From CAVTJL01 sp963752325 (lineage in GTDB: Bacteria > Pseudomonadota > Alphaproteobacteria > Geminicoccales > Geminicoccaceae), in the NCBI GenBank assembly GCA_963752325.1, contig CAVVXU010000010.1:806001-870000 (forward strand): 64,000 nucleotides of DNA, read 5' to 3'. A model generated the notes under the pieces. It was not told where the DNA came from. It ran no database searches and saw nothing but the letters and a program-made list of their open reading frames with translations. Numbering within the stretch: position 1 is the stretch's first letter; every line of letters begins with the position of its first letter. A program made the position numbers and the translations under genes. Below are positions 19,513 to 28,886 of the stretch, one piece after another.

Positions 19513-20687
19513 ATGGGAGCGACGCCCGTGGAAGCGCCGGTCCGCTTCGGGCTGATCGGTGCTGGCGCCATCATGCGGCTCAGCCACGCGCCCACCATCG
19601 GCCGCTCGGCCGATGCCGAGCTCATGGCCGTCTTCGACCAGGATGCCGAGCGGGCGCCAGCCTCGCCGAGGCGTTCGGCGCCACCGCCTGCACCGAGCTC
19701 GACCGGCTGCTCGAGCGGCGGGACATCGACGCCGTCGTCGTGGCCACGCCCAACCGCTACCATCCCGAGGCCGTGATCGCGGCCGCGGCCGCCGGCAAGC
19801 ACGTGCTGTGCGAGAAGCCGCTCGCGATCGACATCCAGGCGGCGCGACGCATGGTCGATGCCTGCGCTGCTGCCGGCGTCGTGCTGCAGGTGGGCTTCAA
19901 CCAGCGCTACTGGAACCAGGTCCGCATCGCCAAGGCGCTGATCGGGCAGGGTGTCATCGGCAAGGTGCACGGCTTCCGCTCGATCTACGCCGAGCGTTGG
20001 AACGTCTATCCGGCGGCCACCCGCTACCGCTACGACCTCGCTCTCTCGGGCGGTGCCACGATCATCGACCTCACGATCCACCGCATCGACCTCGTCCGCC
20101 ACCTGCTGGGCGAGTTTCGCTCGGTGATGGCCGAGCTGGCCCACAGCGTCGTGCCCGACCCGATCGACGACAATGTCTGGCTCCTGGCCCGCCTCGAGAG
20201 CGGCGCCCGAGGCTGCCTCTCCTCCGACCGGTACTCGCCCGCCATCGGCGACGGCACCGACATCTACGGCTCGGAAGGCACGATCCATCTGGCGACCGAG
20301 ACGCTCAACCCGTTCCACGCCGTTCCGCTCGCCGTCCATACCGAGCGCAAGGCGGCCGACCTGCCGGACGTGCTGCGCGAGGCGCACTATCCCGAGGCCT
20401 GGTGGAAGGGCTTCGAGGGCGGCTGGATCACCCTCAAGCCGCCGCGCGCCAACCCCTACGACGCGCAGCTCCGCGCCTTCTGCCATAGCGTGCGGACCGG
20501 TGCGGCCCCCTTCGTCTCCGGCGAGGATGGGCTCAAGGCGCAGGAGGTCGTCCAGGCCGCCTATCTGGCGATGCGCGAGGGCCGCTGGGTCGACCTGCCG
20601 CTGCCGCCCGACGCGCCCTTCCTGCTGCCCGACTATGCCTGCGGCCCGCTGAGACGGCGGGCCTGGGCCGGCGAGGTGCGCGTCTAG
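19513..20687 (+). CDS. Gfo/Idh/MocA-family oxidoreductase (one frameshift as sequenced)
   Basis: NAD(P)-dependent sugar or inositol-type dehydrogenase; the substrate cannot be told from sequence. ATG 19513 follows GGAGGCAGAAA and opens a Rossmann fold, FGLIGAGAIMRLSHAP. Near 19655 one base is missing (or two are extra), and the frame resumes as ASLAEAFGATACTELDRLLE. It contains ATPNRYHPEAV, the CEKPLA motif typical of the family, and the C-terminal domain with GGATIIDLTIHRIDLVRHLL. Total about 391 residues. Its stop overlaps that of the convergent sulP gene by two bases. Confidence 0.85.
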
Positions 20688-22459
20688 AGTGCCAGTGGCA
20701 CCGCCTCGGCCGCCGTGCCGTCTCCCGCGAAGGGCCGAGCGTCTCCCTCTGCTTCACCGGCCCGGCGATGGCGGCGCTTCTCGAACGCCTCACCGCGTCC
20801 TCGAGCTGCTCGAAGATCATGCCCTGGCCGATCCGCCCGAGCGGCCCCCCGCTCGAGAACTGCCGCGGCAAGGTCTGCAGCGCCGCGATGGCGAACCTCA
20901 TTCGCGCCGATGCAGCTCGTCCCGCACCTCCGACAGCATGTCCGCGGCGGTCACGTCCAGCATGTTCACCGCAGCGGCATCGAGGACGAGCCAGCCGCCT
21001 GCGCCCGGCTGCCGGTCGGCGATCCAGAGGACCCGGCGCCGCACATAGTCGGCGTTGAAGAAGAGGACCGAGCCTTCGACGGCGTAGAGCAGCAGGCCCG
21101 GGATCGCCGCCGCCTCGGGATGGCGGTGAAGCTTGAAGAGCCCCTCGCGACCGGGAATCCGGCCGAGAAGCGCGTCGCGCGGCCGTGACGCCTTGCGCAG
21201 CAGATGGAAGAAGGTGACGCCGATGGCGATGATCACGCCCTGGAGCACGCCCACCACCAGCACCCCGGCCGCGGCAATGAGCGCGAACAGAAGCTCGGCG
21301 CGGCTCACCATCCAGAGGCGCCGGAGCTCCCGGATATCGAGAAGGTCGAGCGCCGCCGAGACCAGGACGGCGCCCAGCGCCGCCAGCGGCAGGCTCGCCA
21401 GCGCGTCCGCGAGGAACACGAGGGAGAGGGTCAGCGCCACCGCCGCCACCACCCCCACCATCTGGGTGCGCCCGCCCATGGCATCGTTCACGGCCGTGCG
21501 CGAGTCGGCGCCGGTGACGGCGAACCCGCCGAAGAGGCCGGAGACGAGGTTGGCGGCGCCGAAGCCCCGCAGCTCGCGGTCGGCATCGACGCGATAGCCG
21601 TTCCGGGCGCCGAAGCTGCGTGCGGTCACGATGCCGCTGCCGAAGCTGACCAGGAGGATCGCCAGCGCCTCGAGAGGAGCTGGCCGAGCGGCAGGCCGGC
21701 GGGCAGCGGCAGCGACGGCCGCGGCAGCGCGGCGCTGATCCTGCCGACACCGCGACGCCACGATGCTCGAGCCCGAGGCCGGCCGAGAGCGCGATCGCCA
21801 GGGCCAGCGCGATCAGCGGCCCCGGCAGCCGGGGCCACGCCCGGCGGAGAATCGCAAGAGGATGACGAGGCCGAGCCCGACCGCCACGTCGGAAGATGGG
21901 TCTGGCCGAGCTTGCCCAGGAGCTCCCAGACGGCGCCGAGCAGAGCTTTGTGGGCGATGGCCACGCCCGTCAGCTTGCCGAGCTGACCGCCCAGAAGGGC
22001 CAGCGCCACGCCCGCCAGGTAGCCGGTGAGGATCGGGCGGGAAAGGAAATTCGCGATGGCGCCCAGCCGCAGCAGGCCCGCGACGATGCAGAGCAGCCCG
22101 ACCAGCATCGCCAGCGCCGCCGCCACGGCGATCCGGTCACCGGACGCGGTGACGCCGAGCTGGAGAAGCGCCGCGGCCACGACGGTGCAGGTCGCGGTGT
22201 CGGGCCCGACGATGAGCTGCGGCGACGAGCCGAAGAGGGCGTAGCCGAGGAGCGGCAGGATGCTCGCATAGAGCCCGACCTCCGGCGGCAGGCCGACGAT
22301 CGCCGCATAGGCGATGCCGATCGGCAGGGCCACCGCGGCGACCGACAGTCCCGCCAGCGCATCGCGGCCGGCTGTCGTCGCATCGTAGCCGCGAAGCTGG
22401 GCGAGGCCCGGCAGGATCAGGGCAAGCCGGACGCCCCAGTCTCGATCGCCCTCGAGCAT
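20684..22459 (-). CDS. SulP-family anion permease with STAS domain (several frameshifts as sequenced)
   Basis: SLC26/SulP inner-membrane anion transporter (sulfate, bicarbonate or dicarboxylate; the substrate is not predictable). The N-terminus MLEGDRDWGVRLALILPGLA leads to the SulP signature region VALPIGIAYAAIVGLPPEVG and later GPDTATCTVVAAALLQLG. The frame breaks between about 21880 and 21660, resumes as EALAILLVSFGSGIVTARSF, and reads well through GGFAVTGADSRTAVNDAMGG to the STAS domain (WLVLDAAAVNMLDVTAADML). Two more shifts near 20900 and 20790 lead through RFAIAALQTLPRQF and IFEQLEDAV to the TAG at 20684. At least four breaks are present, so a decaying gene remains possible. The neighbouring CobW gene begins 88 bases upstream. 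Confidence 0.78.
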
Positions 22460-22546
22460 CTTGTCTCTCCGCGGGGCCGAAGCGGCCGGCTCGACCGGCG
22501 AGACTAGCGGTCCGGCGGGCCGGCGCCCACAGCTCGCGGAAGGGCG

Positions 22547-23579
22547 CTAGGCGGGGCTGGAGAGCGCGTCGAGCAGCGGCTCGATGCGGCTGCGCGGCAC
22601 GTCGCGGGTGATGAAGACGAGGCGCGTGTCGTGATCCTCGGAGGGCCAGGCGTCGAGGCGCACGGGCTCGTGGACGACGTGCTGCACCGCCTGGATCACG
22701 AGCGGGCCGCTCCGGCGTCTCGGCGATCTTGAGGATACCCTTCATCCTGCAGCAGATCGGGGCCCGTCTGGCCGATCAGCAGCTCGAGGAAGAGGCTGGC
22801 GGCGGTCTCGGAGATCGGCGCCGTGCGGCGGATGCAGAAGGCACGGATGCGGTCGTCGTGCCGGTTCACGTCGTGCTCGTGATGATGGTGCTCGTGCGCG
22901 TCGAACGCCGCCTCGTCGAGCCAGCGCAGCACGTCCGGGCGGCGGCTGGCGGGATCATAGGGACCGGCATCGAAGAGACGCCCCGGATCGACCTGCCCCC
23001 TTGCCGCCTCGATGATCGGCGCGGAGGGATTGAGCGTCCCTCAGCCGCTCGCGCAGCGCCGCGACGTTGCCTCGGGCGCGGCGAGGTCGGCCTTGGTCAG
23101 GACGAGGCGGTCGGCCACCGCCGCCTGCTTGATCGCCTCGGGCTGGGCGTCGAGGGTCGGCCATGCCGTTCACGGCATCGACCAGCGTGATCGACGCCCT
23201 CGAGCCGGAAATCGTGCTCGATGATGGGGTCGGTCAGGAGCGTCTGGAGAATGGGCGCGGGGTCGGCGAGGCCCGTCGTCTCGATCACGAGGCGCCGGAA
23301 ATCCGGCACCTCGCCCTTGATGCGGCGCAGGTTGAGGCCGCGGATGGCGCGCGAGAGATCGCCGCGGATGGTGCAGCAAAGACAGCCGCCGCGCATCTCG
23401 ACCACGTCCTCGCTCGCCTTCTCGACCAGGTCGTGATCGAGGCCGATCTCGCCGAACTCGTTGATGATGACGGCCGTGCGCTGGAAGCGCGGATGACGCA
23501 GCAGGCGGTTCAGCAAGGTCGTCTTGCCTGAGCCCAGAAAGCCCGTGATCACCGAGACGGGCAGGCGCGCGTCGCTCAC
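22547..23579 (-). CDS. CobW/COG0523-family GTPase metallochaperone (several frameshifts as sequenced)
   Basis: G3E-family GTPase that delivers metals (zinc or cobalt) to target proteins. GTG 23579 opens MSDARLPVSVITGFLGSGKT (Walker A GFLGSGKTT), then INEFGEIGLDHDLVEKASED and the metal motif CLCC in EMRGGCLCCTIRGDL. After HDFRLEG the frame slips repeatedly between about 23190 and 22990 (fragments TLVDAVNGMA, LDAQPEAIKQAAVADRLVLT, NPSAPIIEAA). It then reads VLRWLDEAAFDAHEHHHHEH, the His-rich linker, and the C-terminal domain (RDVPRSRIEPLLDALSSPA). It starts four bases after emrB. The zinc-regulated Zur context cannot be seen. Confidence 0.8.
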
Positions 23580-23583
23580 GGGT

Positions 23584-25210
23584 TCAGTGCGCCGGGGCCG
23601 CGGGCCCGCCGGCCTTCGGCTTCTGCAGCAGGAAGACGAACGGGATCAGCACGGCGAAGATCACGGCGAGCATCTTGAAGTCGTCGAGGATAGGCCAGCA
23701 TCTGCGCCTGCTTCAGCATGGTCTGGTAGAGCACCGCCTGGGCGTGATGAAGAGCCTCGGCCATCGTGTAGCCCTTGTCGAGGAACATGTGCGTCAGGCT
23801 CTCGACCTGCTCGCGATAGGCGGGTGCGGTCGGCGTGATGTGCGCGCCGAGATAGCTCTGGTGGCGCTGCCCGGCGCGGGCGAGCTCCGTCGTGACGAGC
23901 GAGATGCCGAAGGCGCCGCCGATGTTCCGGGAAAGGTTGATGAGGGCCGAGGCGCTGCTGGTCTTGGTGCGCGGCAGGCCGACGAAGGCCACGGTGTTGA
24001 TCGGGATGAAGAGGAAAGCCAGGCCCGAGGCCTGGTAGACGCGCGCCCAGGCGAAGGTCGCGTAGTCGGCGTCGAGCGACAGGCCGCCCATGTGCCAGAG
24101 CGCCGCCGCCGAGACGGCCAGGCCGAAGGTGATCATGAGCCGCACGTCGACGACGCCGACCAGCCGGCCGATGATCGGCATCAGCGCCATCACGGCGAAC
24201 CCGCCGGGCGAGATGACGAAGCCGGCGTCGGTCGCGGTGTAGCCGAAGAGCTGCTGGACCAGCTCCGGGATCAGGACCGTGCTGCCGAGCAGGATGAAGC
24301 CCAGCATCACCATCAAGACGTTGGCGAGCGCGAAGTTGCGGCTCTTGAGCAGATGGAGGTCGACGATCGGGTCGTCGTGGCCCCATTCCCAGATCACGAA
24401 GGTCACGAGCGCCAGCAGCGACAGCGCCGACAGCGCGAGAATGAAGCCCGAGGAGAACCAGTCGTCCTGCTGGCCGCGGTCGAGGACGACCTGAAGGGCA
24501 CCCAGCCCCAGCGCCAGGAGGGAGAAGCCGATATAGTCGATCCGGACGCCGCGCCTCGAGCCGGCGCTTGCGCTCCGCGATCAGCTCGGGCGGGTCCTGC
24601 ACGATGGCCTGGACGGCGAAGGCCAGCAGGATGCCTACCGGGACATTGATGAGAAAGACCCAGCGCCAGCTCGCATTGTCGGTGATCCAGCCGCCCAGCG
24701 TCGGCCCGATCGCCGGCGCGAAGACCACCGCCATGCCGTAGAGCGCGAAGGCCATGCCGCGCTTCTCGGGCGGTGCCTCGTCGTTCAGGATCGCCTGGGC
24801 GCTCGGCTGCAGGCCGCCGCCGGTCAGGCCCTGGATCGCGCGGAACAGGATCAGCCCGCCGAGGTTGGGGGCGAGGCCGCAGAGCAGCGAGCTGGCGCTG
24901 AAGCCGATGATGCAGGCGATGAAAAAGCGCTTGCGGCCGAGCACGGTCGAGAGCCAGCCGCTGGCCGGCAGGATGATGGCGTTGGTGACGAGGTAGGAGG
25001 TCAGGACCCAGGTCGATTCGTCGAGGCTGGCCGAGAGGTCGCCGGCGATGTGCTGGAGCGCCACGTTGGCGATGGAGATGTCCAGCACCTCCATGAACGC
25101 CGCCAGGGCCACCAGCGGTGCGATCACCCAGAAGCTGGCGCGCTCTCGCGGCGGCCTTCCGGCCGCCGGTGCGCCCGCGGGCCGTCGGCGGCGGGCAGCC
25201 GGCTGCTCAC
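23584..25210 (-). CDS. emrB: DHA2-family multidrug MFS efflux pump EmrB-like (frameshifts as sequenced)
   Basis: Fourteen-TM proton-driven exporter paired with the EmrA-type adaptor. The readable body begins SFWVIAPLVALAAFMEVLDI, then LGRKRFFIACIIGFSASSLL (motif A region) and ALYGMAVVFAPAIGPTLGGW (antiporter motif C). A +1 near 24560 leads to DYIGFSLLALGLGALQVVLD, LHLLKSRNFALANVLMVMLG and LSRNIGGAFGISLVTTELAR. A +1 near 23693 leads to the tail MLAVIFAVLIPFVFLLQKPK and the TGA at 23584. The start is placed at GTG 25210, overlapping the inferred emrA stop, but needs one frame correction near 25140. Confidence 0.82.
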
Positions 25211-26468
25211 TGTGCGCCCGTGTCCTTTGGTGGCGGTCGTGCGCCGCGGGGCTCGGAGCCGCCGCCACGTCGACGGTGGGGACGACCGACATGCCGAGCG
25301 CCAGGAAGTCGCTCGATCGCCCGGCGGGTCGTCGAAGACGATCTTCACCGGCACGCGCTGCACCACCTTCACATAGTTGCCGGTGGCGTTCTCGGCCGGC
25401 AGCAGGCTGAACCGGCTGCCGGTGCCGGCCTGGATGCTGTCGACGCGGCCCTTGAGCTTCTGGCCCGGATAGGTGTCGATCTCGATCGTCACGGGCTGGC
25501 CCGGCCGCATCCGCGTCAGCTCGGTCTCCTTGAAGTTGGCGGTGACCCAGGGCTCGCCCACGACCATGCTGGTCAGGGTCTCGTTGGCCTGCACGACGTC
25601 GCCCACATCGACCGCGCGCTTGGTGATGCGGCCCGCCTGGGGTGCTCGGATCTGCGTGTAGGAGAGGTTGAGCTGGGCCGTGCTCAGCTCCGCCTGAGCC
25701 TGCTCGACCTGCGCCTTGGCGGTCTCGACGGCCGCCTGCTTGACCGCCAGCTGCTGGGGTGCGGTCCGCGCCTGCACCAGCCGCGCCTGGGCCTCGGCCA
25801 CCTGCGACTGCGCCATGCGCCACGCCCTTGAGGGCGGACTGGTAACGCGCCTCGTTGCCCTGTGCTGTCGCCTGGGCATCGTCGAGCTGCTGCTGGGAGT
25901 CGAACTTGCGCCGAACCAGGTCCTGCACGCGCCTGAGGGTGGACTTGGCCAGGTCGGCGTCGGCGGAAGCCGCCTCGACCTGCGACTGGTCCTGCGCCAC
26001 CGCATGCTGCGCCGCCTCGAGCGAGGCCTGCGCCAGCTGGATGTCGGCCTCGGTGGTGGCCTTGGTGAGCGCGAGATTGGCCTCGGCGGCCCCCTGGCTC
26101 GCGATTGCCGCATCGACATTGGCCTGTGCGCGCTCGAGCGCGGCCTGGTAGTCGCGCGGGTCGATCTCGATCAGGAGGGCGCCTTTCGGCATCTCCTCAT
26201 TGTCGGTGAAGTGGAGCGCCATGACCTGGCCCGAAACCTGCGGGCGTATCTGCACGATGTTGCCGTCGACGAAGGCGTCGTCGGTCAATTCCTCGTTGCG
26301 ATGAAGCCACCAGTAGGTGCCGCCGAGGATGGCGCCGATCAGGACCAGGGCACCCAGGATGATGAAGGGCTTCTTCTTGCGCCCCTTGGCCCCGTCCTTC
26401 GCAGGTGCGCCTTCGCCCCCGCTCCCGGGGCTGCCATTGCTGGCGCGGCGTGTCTCTGCGGCTGCCAT
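25207..26468 (-). CDS. emrA: EmrA/HlyD-family membrane fusion protein (frameshifts as sequenced)
   Basis: Periplasmic adaptor joining the EmrB-like pump to an outer-membrane channel. From ATG 26468: a Gly/Lys-rich cytoplasmic lead, one TM helix (PFIILGALVLIGAILGGTYW), the barrel-sandwich start TDDAFVDGNIVQIRPQVSGQ, and a long alpha-hairpin (Ala/Gln-rich repeats such as LAQASLEAAQHAVAQDQSQV). A +1 near 25815 shifts into AQSQVAEAQARLVQARTAPQ. The beta-barrel region reads IRAPQAGRITKRAVDVGDVV and KLKGRVDSIQAGTGSRFSLL. Near 25315 and 25260 further corrections are needed to reach MSVVPTVDV and the stop, so the exact 3' end is uncertain. A perfect palindrome lies 66 bases upstream. Confidence 0.82.
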
Positions 26469-26533
26469 GGCCTCGCTCCCGCCGGCATGCCCGGCCTGTC
26501 GATGATCGGCTCCGCTCGGGCCATACGGGTCGG

Positions 26534-26554
26534 TGAACTGAACGGTTCAGTTCA
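26534..26554. promoter_or_regulatory. Perfect 10-bp palindromic operator upstream of emrA
   Basis: TGAACTGAAC at 26534-26543, one central G, and the exact reverse complement at 26545-26554. The arm length, one-base centre and position 66 bases before the emrA start resemble operators of TetR-family repressors of efflux pumps. It lies in the emrA/mch divergent gap and might affect both. No regulator gene is adjacent. Seen directly: the palindrome. Inferred: the regulator family. Confidence 0.6.
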
Positions 26555-26727
26555 GACTTGGCGCTTCACTTGGACCCTGGGCACGGCAGTGGCAAGAGGG
26601 AGCCTCCGAGGCGCGTGTGGCAGGAGGTCGCGGCTCGCGGCGGCAGCGCCCGCATGCGTTATGGCTGCGCACGACTGCCCTGCGGGCATAGAATCGTTCC
26701 GGCGGCGGTGAAAGCGGAGAGACGAGG

Positions 26728-27850
26728 ATGACGGAGCCGGCATTGGCATCCCCGGTCTCGGCCAAGGCGGGCACGGGCCGATTCTTCGAGGATTTTCGCC
26801 TCGGCGAGACGATCCGGCACGCGACGCCGCGCACCCTCACCGAAGGCGACCGGGCCCTCTATCTGGCCCTCACCGGCTCGCGCTTCGCCCTCCACTGCAG
26901 CGACCCCCTGGCGCGCAGCCTCGGCCTCGCCGGCGCCCCGTTGGACGATCTCCTCGTCTTCCACACCGTCTTCGGCAAGTCGGTCCCCGACGTCTCGCTC
27001 AACGCCGTGGCCAATCTCGGCTACGCCGAGGGGCGCTTCCTGGGCTCGGTCCGGCCCGGCGACACGCTGAGTGCCGTCTCGACCGTGATCGGGCTCAAGG
27101 AGACCTCGTCGCGCGAGACCGGCATCGTCTGGGTGCGGACCGAAGGCTCCCTCGCCGACGGCCCGCCGGTGCTGGAATTCGTCCGCTGGGTGCTCGTGCG
27201 CAAGCGCGACCCGGAACAGCGCTGCACCGCCGGCCACCGTTCCCGAGCTGGCGTCGGCGGTGCCGGCCGAGCGCCTGGTCGTGCCCAAAGGCTTCAGCGC
27301 CTGGAGCATCGACCCGGTGGCCACCGGATCGCCCCATCTCTTCGAGGACTTCGCCGTCGGCGAGCGCATCGACCATGTCGATGGCATGGCCGTGATGGAA
27401 AGCGAGCACCGCCTCGCCACCCGCCTCTACCAGAACACCGCCCGCGTCCACTTCAACGACCATGTCGAGCGCCGGGGCCGCCTCGGCGCCTGCATCGTCT
27501 ATGGCGGCGTCGTGATCTCGATCGCCCGCGCCCTCTCGGCCAACGGCCTCGCCAACGCGCTTTTGATCCTCGGCATCAACGCCGGCACGCACGCCAACCC
27601 CTGCATCGCCGGCGACACGATCTACACCTGGTCCGAGGTTCTGGGCAAAGCCGAGCTCCCGGGCCGCGCCGACGCCGGCGCCCTCCGCCTCCGCCTCGTC
27701 GCCACGAAGAACCGGCCCTGCGCCGACTTCCCGCTGCGTGGGCCGGACGGCCGCTACCTGCCCGAGGTCCTGCTCGACCTCGACTACTGGGCTCTGATGC
27801 CGCTGCGCACCGGCACGATGGCCGCCCGCGCCGACACGCCCACGGCGTAG
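26728..27850 (+). CDS. mch: Mesaconyl-CoA hydratase (beta-methylmalyl-CoA dehydratase) (one frameshift as sequenced)
   Basis: Double hot-dog MaoC-type enzyme interconverting mesaconyl-CoA and beta-methylmalyl-CoA in the ethylmalonyl-CoA pathway for C2 assimilation. Domain 1: GRFFEDFRLGETIRHATPRT, GSRFALHCSDPLARSLGLAG, LLVFHTVFGKSVPDVSLNAV. After WVLVRKRDPEQR a +1 near 27222 leads to VPAERLVVPKGFSAW and domain 2: HLFEDFAVGERIDHVDGMAV, ATRLYQNTARVHFND, YGGVVISIARALSANGLANA. The two-domain layout, length (about 373 residues) and motif spacing match characterised Mch. Other pathway genes are not in the window. Confidence 0.85.
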
Positions 27851-27878
27851 GCCGGCGGCACAACCCCAACCGGTCCTC

Positions 27879-27910
27879 TTGACTAACTATCTAACTAATA
27901 TGATAGATAG
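27879..27910 (+). promoter_or_regulatory. Promoter and overlapping repeats of the toxin-antitoxin pair
   Basis: A very AT-rich island in GC-rich DNA. TTGACT at 27879-27884 is a good -35 element; a -10-like GATAGA begins 17 bases after it. Direct repeats CTAACTA occur at 27883-27889 and 27891-27897, and an inverted repeat CTATCTA/TAGATAG at 27887-27893 and 27904-27910 overlaps the promoter. This is the layout expected for an antitoxin that represses its own operon. Confidence 0.55.
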
Positions 27911-27935
27911 CTTGTTCCTTGCCTGGAGGGGACTG

Positions 27936-28466
27936 ATGGCCATGACGAGATACGCGGGCGAACACCGTGGTCACCGGCTTGTTGAGAAGCCGAGTCCTCG
28001 AGGGAACACGACCTACCGACTCCCCGAGCGATATGCAGCGTCCCAGATCAGCGACTGTATCCGCGCGCTCAGCTCGGAGGGCTGGGCACGAGCCGAGATC
28101 AGCAAGGTTACAGGCATTCTTTATCAGCACGTCCGCAACGTGCTCGAAAGCTCCGATCGAGGTCCGGTGGCGGGATCACGGCCGCCCGACATGGCCGCTT
28201 CGCCCGGCGCCGACGCGACAGCCATCGAGGAAAGCGCGGTAGGCAGCGCGATCGCCTTCGGCACGCTCGTGGCGCGGGTCGAGCAGGGGCAGGAGATCAC
28301 GGTGATGCGCCATGGCGAGGCGGTGGCGAGGCTCGTGACGGCCAGATCCGCACACGAGCCGGACGCCGTCGAGGCAGCCATGCGCCGGATCGCCGAGCGG
28401 CGCGGATCGATGAGCCTCAAGGGCTTGAAGATCAAGGATCTGATCGACGAGGGGCGGAAATATTGA
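27936..28466 (+). CDS. Antitoxin: HTH domain joined to a Phd/YefM-like domain
   Basis: ATG 27936 follows GGAGGGG by a few bases and gives 176 residues. The N-terminal third carries a helix-turn-helix-like segment (GWARAEISKVTGILYQHVRN) of a type seen in alphaproteobacterial proteins of unknown role. The C-terminal part (GTLVARVEQGQEITVMRHGE, then AVARL and a charged helix) is a Phd/YefM-type antitoxin domain that would wrap the toxin. The stop overlaps the toxin TTG start. A longer open frame from 27879 overlaps the promoter and is rejected. The combination of HTH and Phd in one chain is unusual. Confidence 0.72.
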   Translation: MAMTRYAGEHRGHRLVEKPSPRGNTTYRLPERYAASQISDCIRALSSEGWARAEISKVTGILYQHVRNVLESSDRGPVAGSRPPDMAASPGADATAIEESAVGSAIAFGTLVARVEQGQEITVMRHGEAVARLVTARSAHEPDAVEAAMRRIAERRGSMSLKGLKIKDLIDEGRKY

Positions 28467-28870
28467 GCCTCGTCGTCGACGCCTCGGTGACCTTGGCGTG
28501 GATCATGGAGGACGAGGCGACGGAGCACGCAGCGGCGGTCTTTGATCGGGTCGCTCAGGCCGGGGCGATCGTGCCCGGTCACTGGCGCCTCGAGGTCGCG
28601 AACGCCCTGCTGATGGCCGAGCGCCGCGGCCGGGCCTCGCGACAGGACAGGCTGGACTCACTGCGCGACCTCGCCGTGCTTCCCATCGAGGCCGACGCGG
28701 AGACCTGGGGTCGCGCGTGGAGCGACACCTCGTTCCTGGCCGAGACCCACAAGCTCACCACCTACGACGCAGCCTATCTCGAGCTGGCCTTGCGCCGCGG
28801 CCTGCCGCTCGCGACGCTCGACGCTGAGCTCCGAGCGGCCGCGACGGCGGCCGACGTCGGGCGGCTCTGA
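28463..28870 (+). CDS. vapC: PIN-domain toxin (VapC family)
   Basis: A 135-residue PIN-domain ribonuclease. The conserved acidic residues are visible: Asp in MSLVVDASVTLAWIMEDE, Glu in LEVANALLMAERRG, and Asp in TTYDAAYLELALRRGLPLAT plus LDAEL. VapC toxins cleave tRNA or rRNA; the target here is unknown. The start is TTG at 28463 with a 4-base overlap to the antitoxin (TTGA), which makes toxin synthesis depend on antitoxin translation. All catalytic residues are present, so it is probably active. Confidence 0.85.
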   Translation: MSLVVDASVTLAWIMEDEATEHAAAVFDRVAQAGAIVPGHWRLEVANALLMAERRGRASRQDRLDSLRDLAVLPIEADAETWGRAWSDTSFLAETHKLTTYDAAYLELALRRGLPLATLDAELRAAATAADVGRL

Positions 28871-28886
28871 ACGTCGCGGGCGCCCC

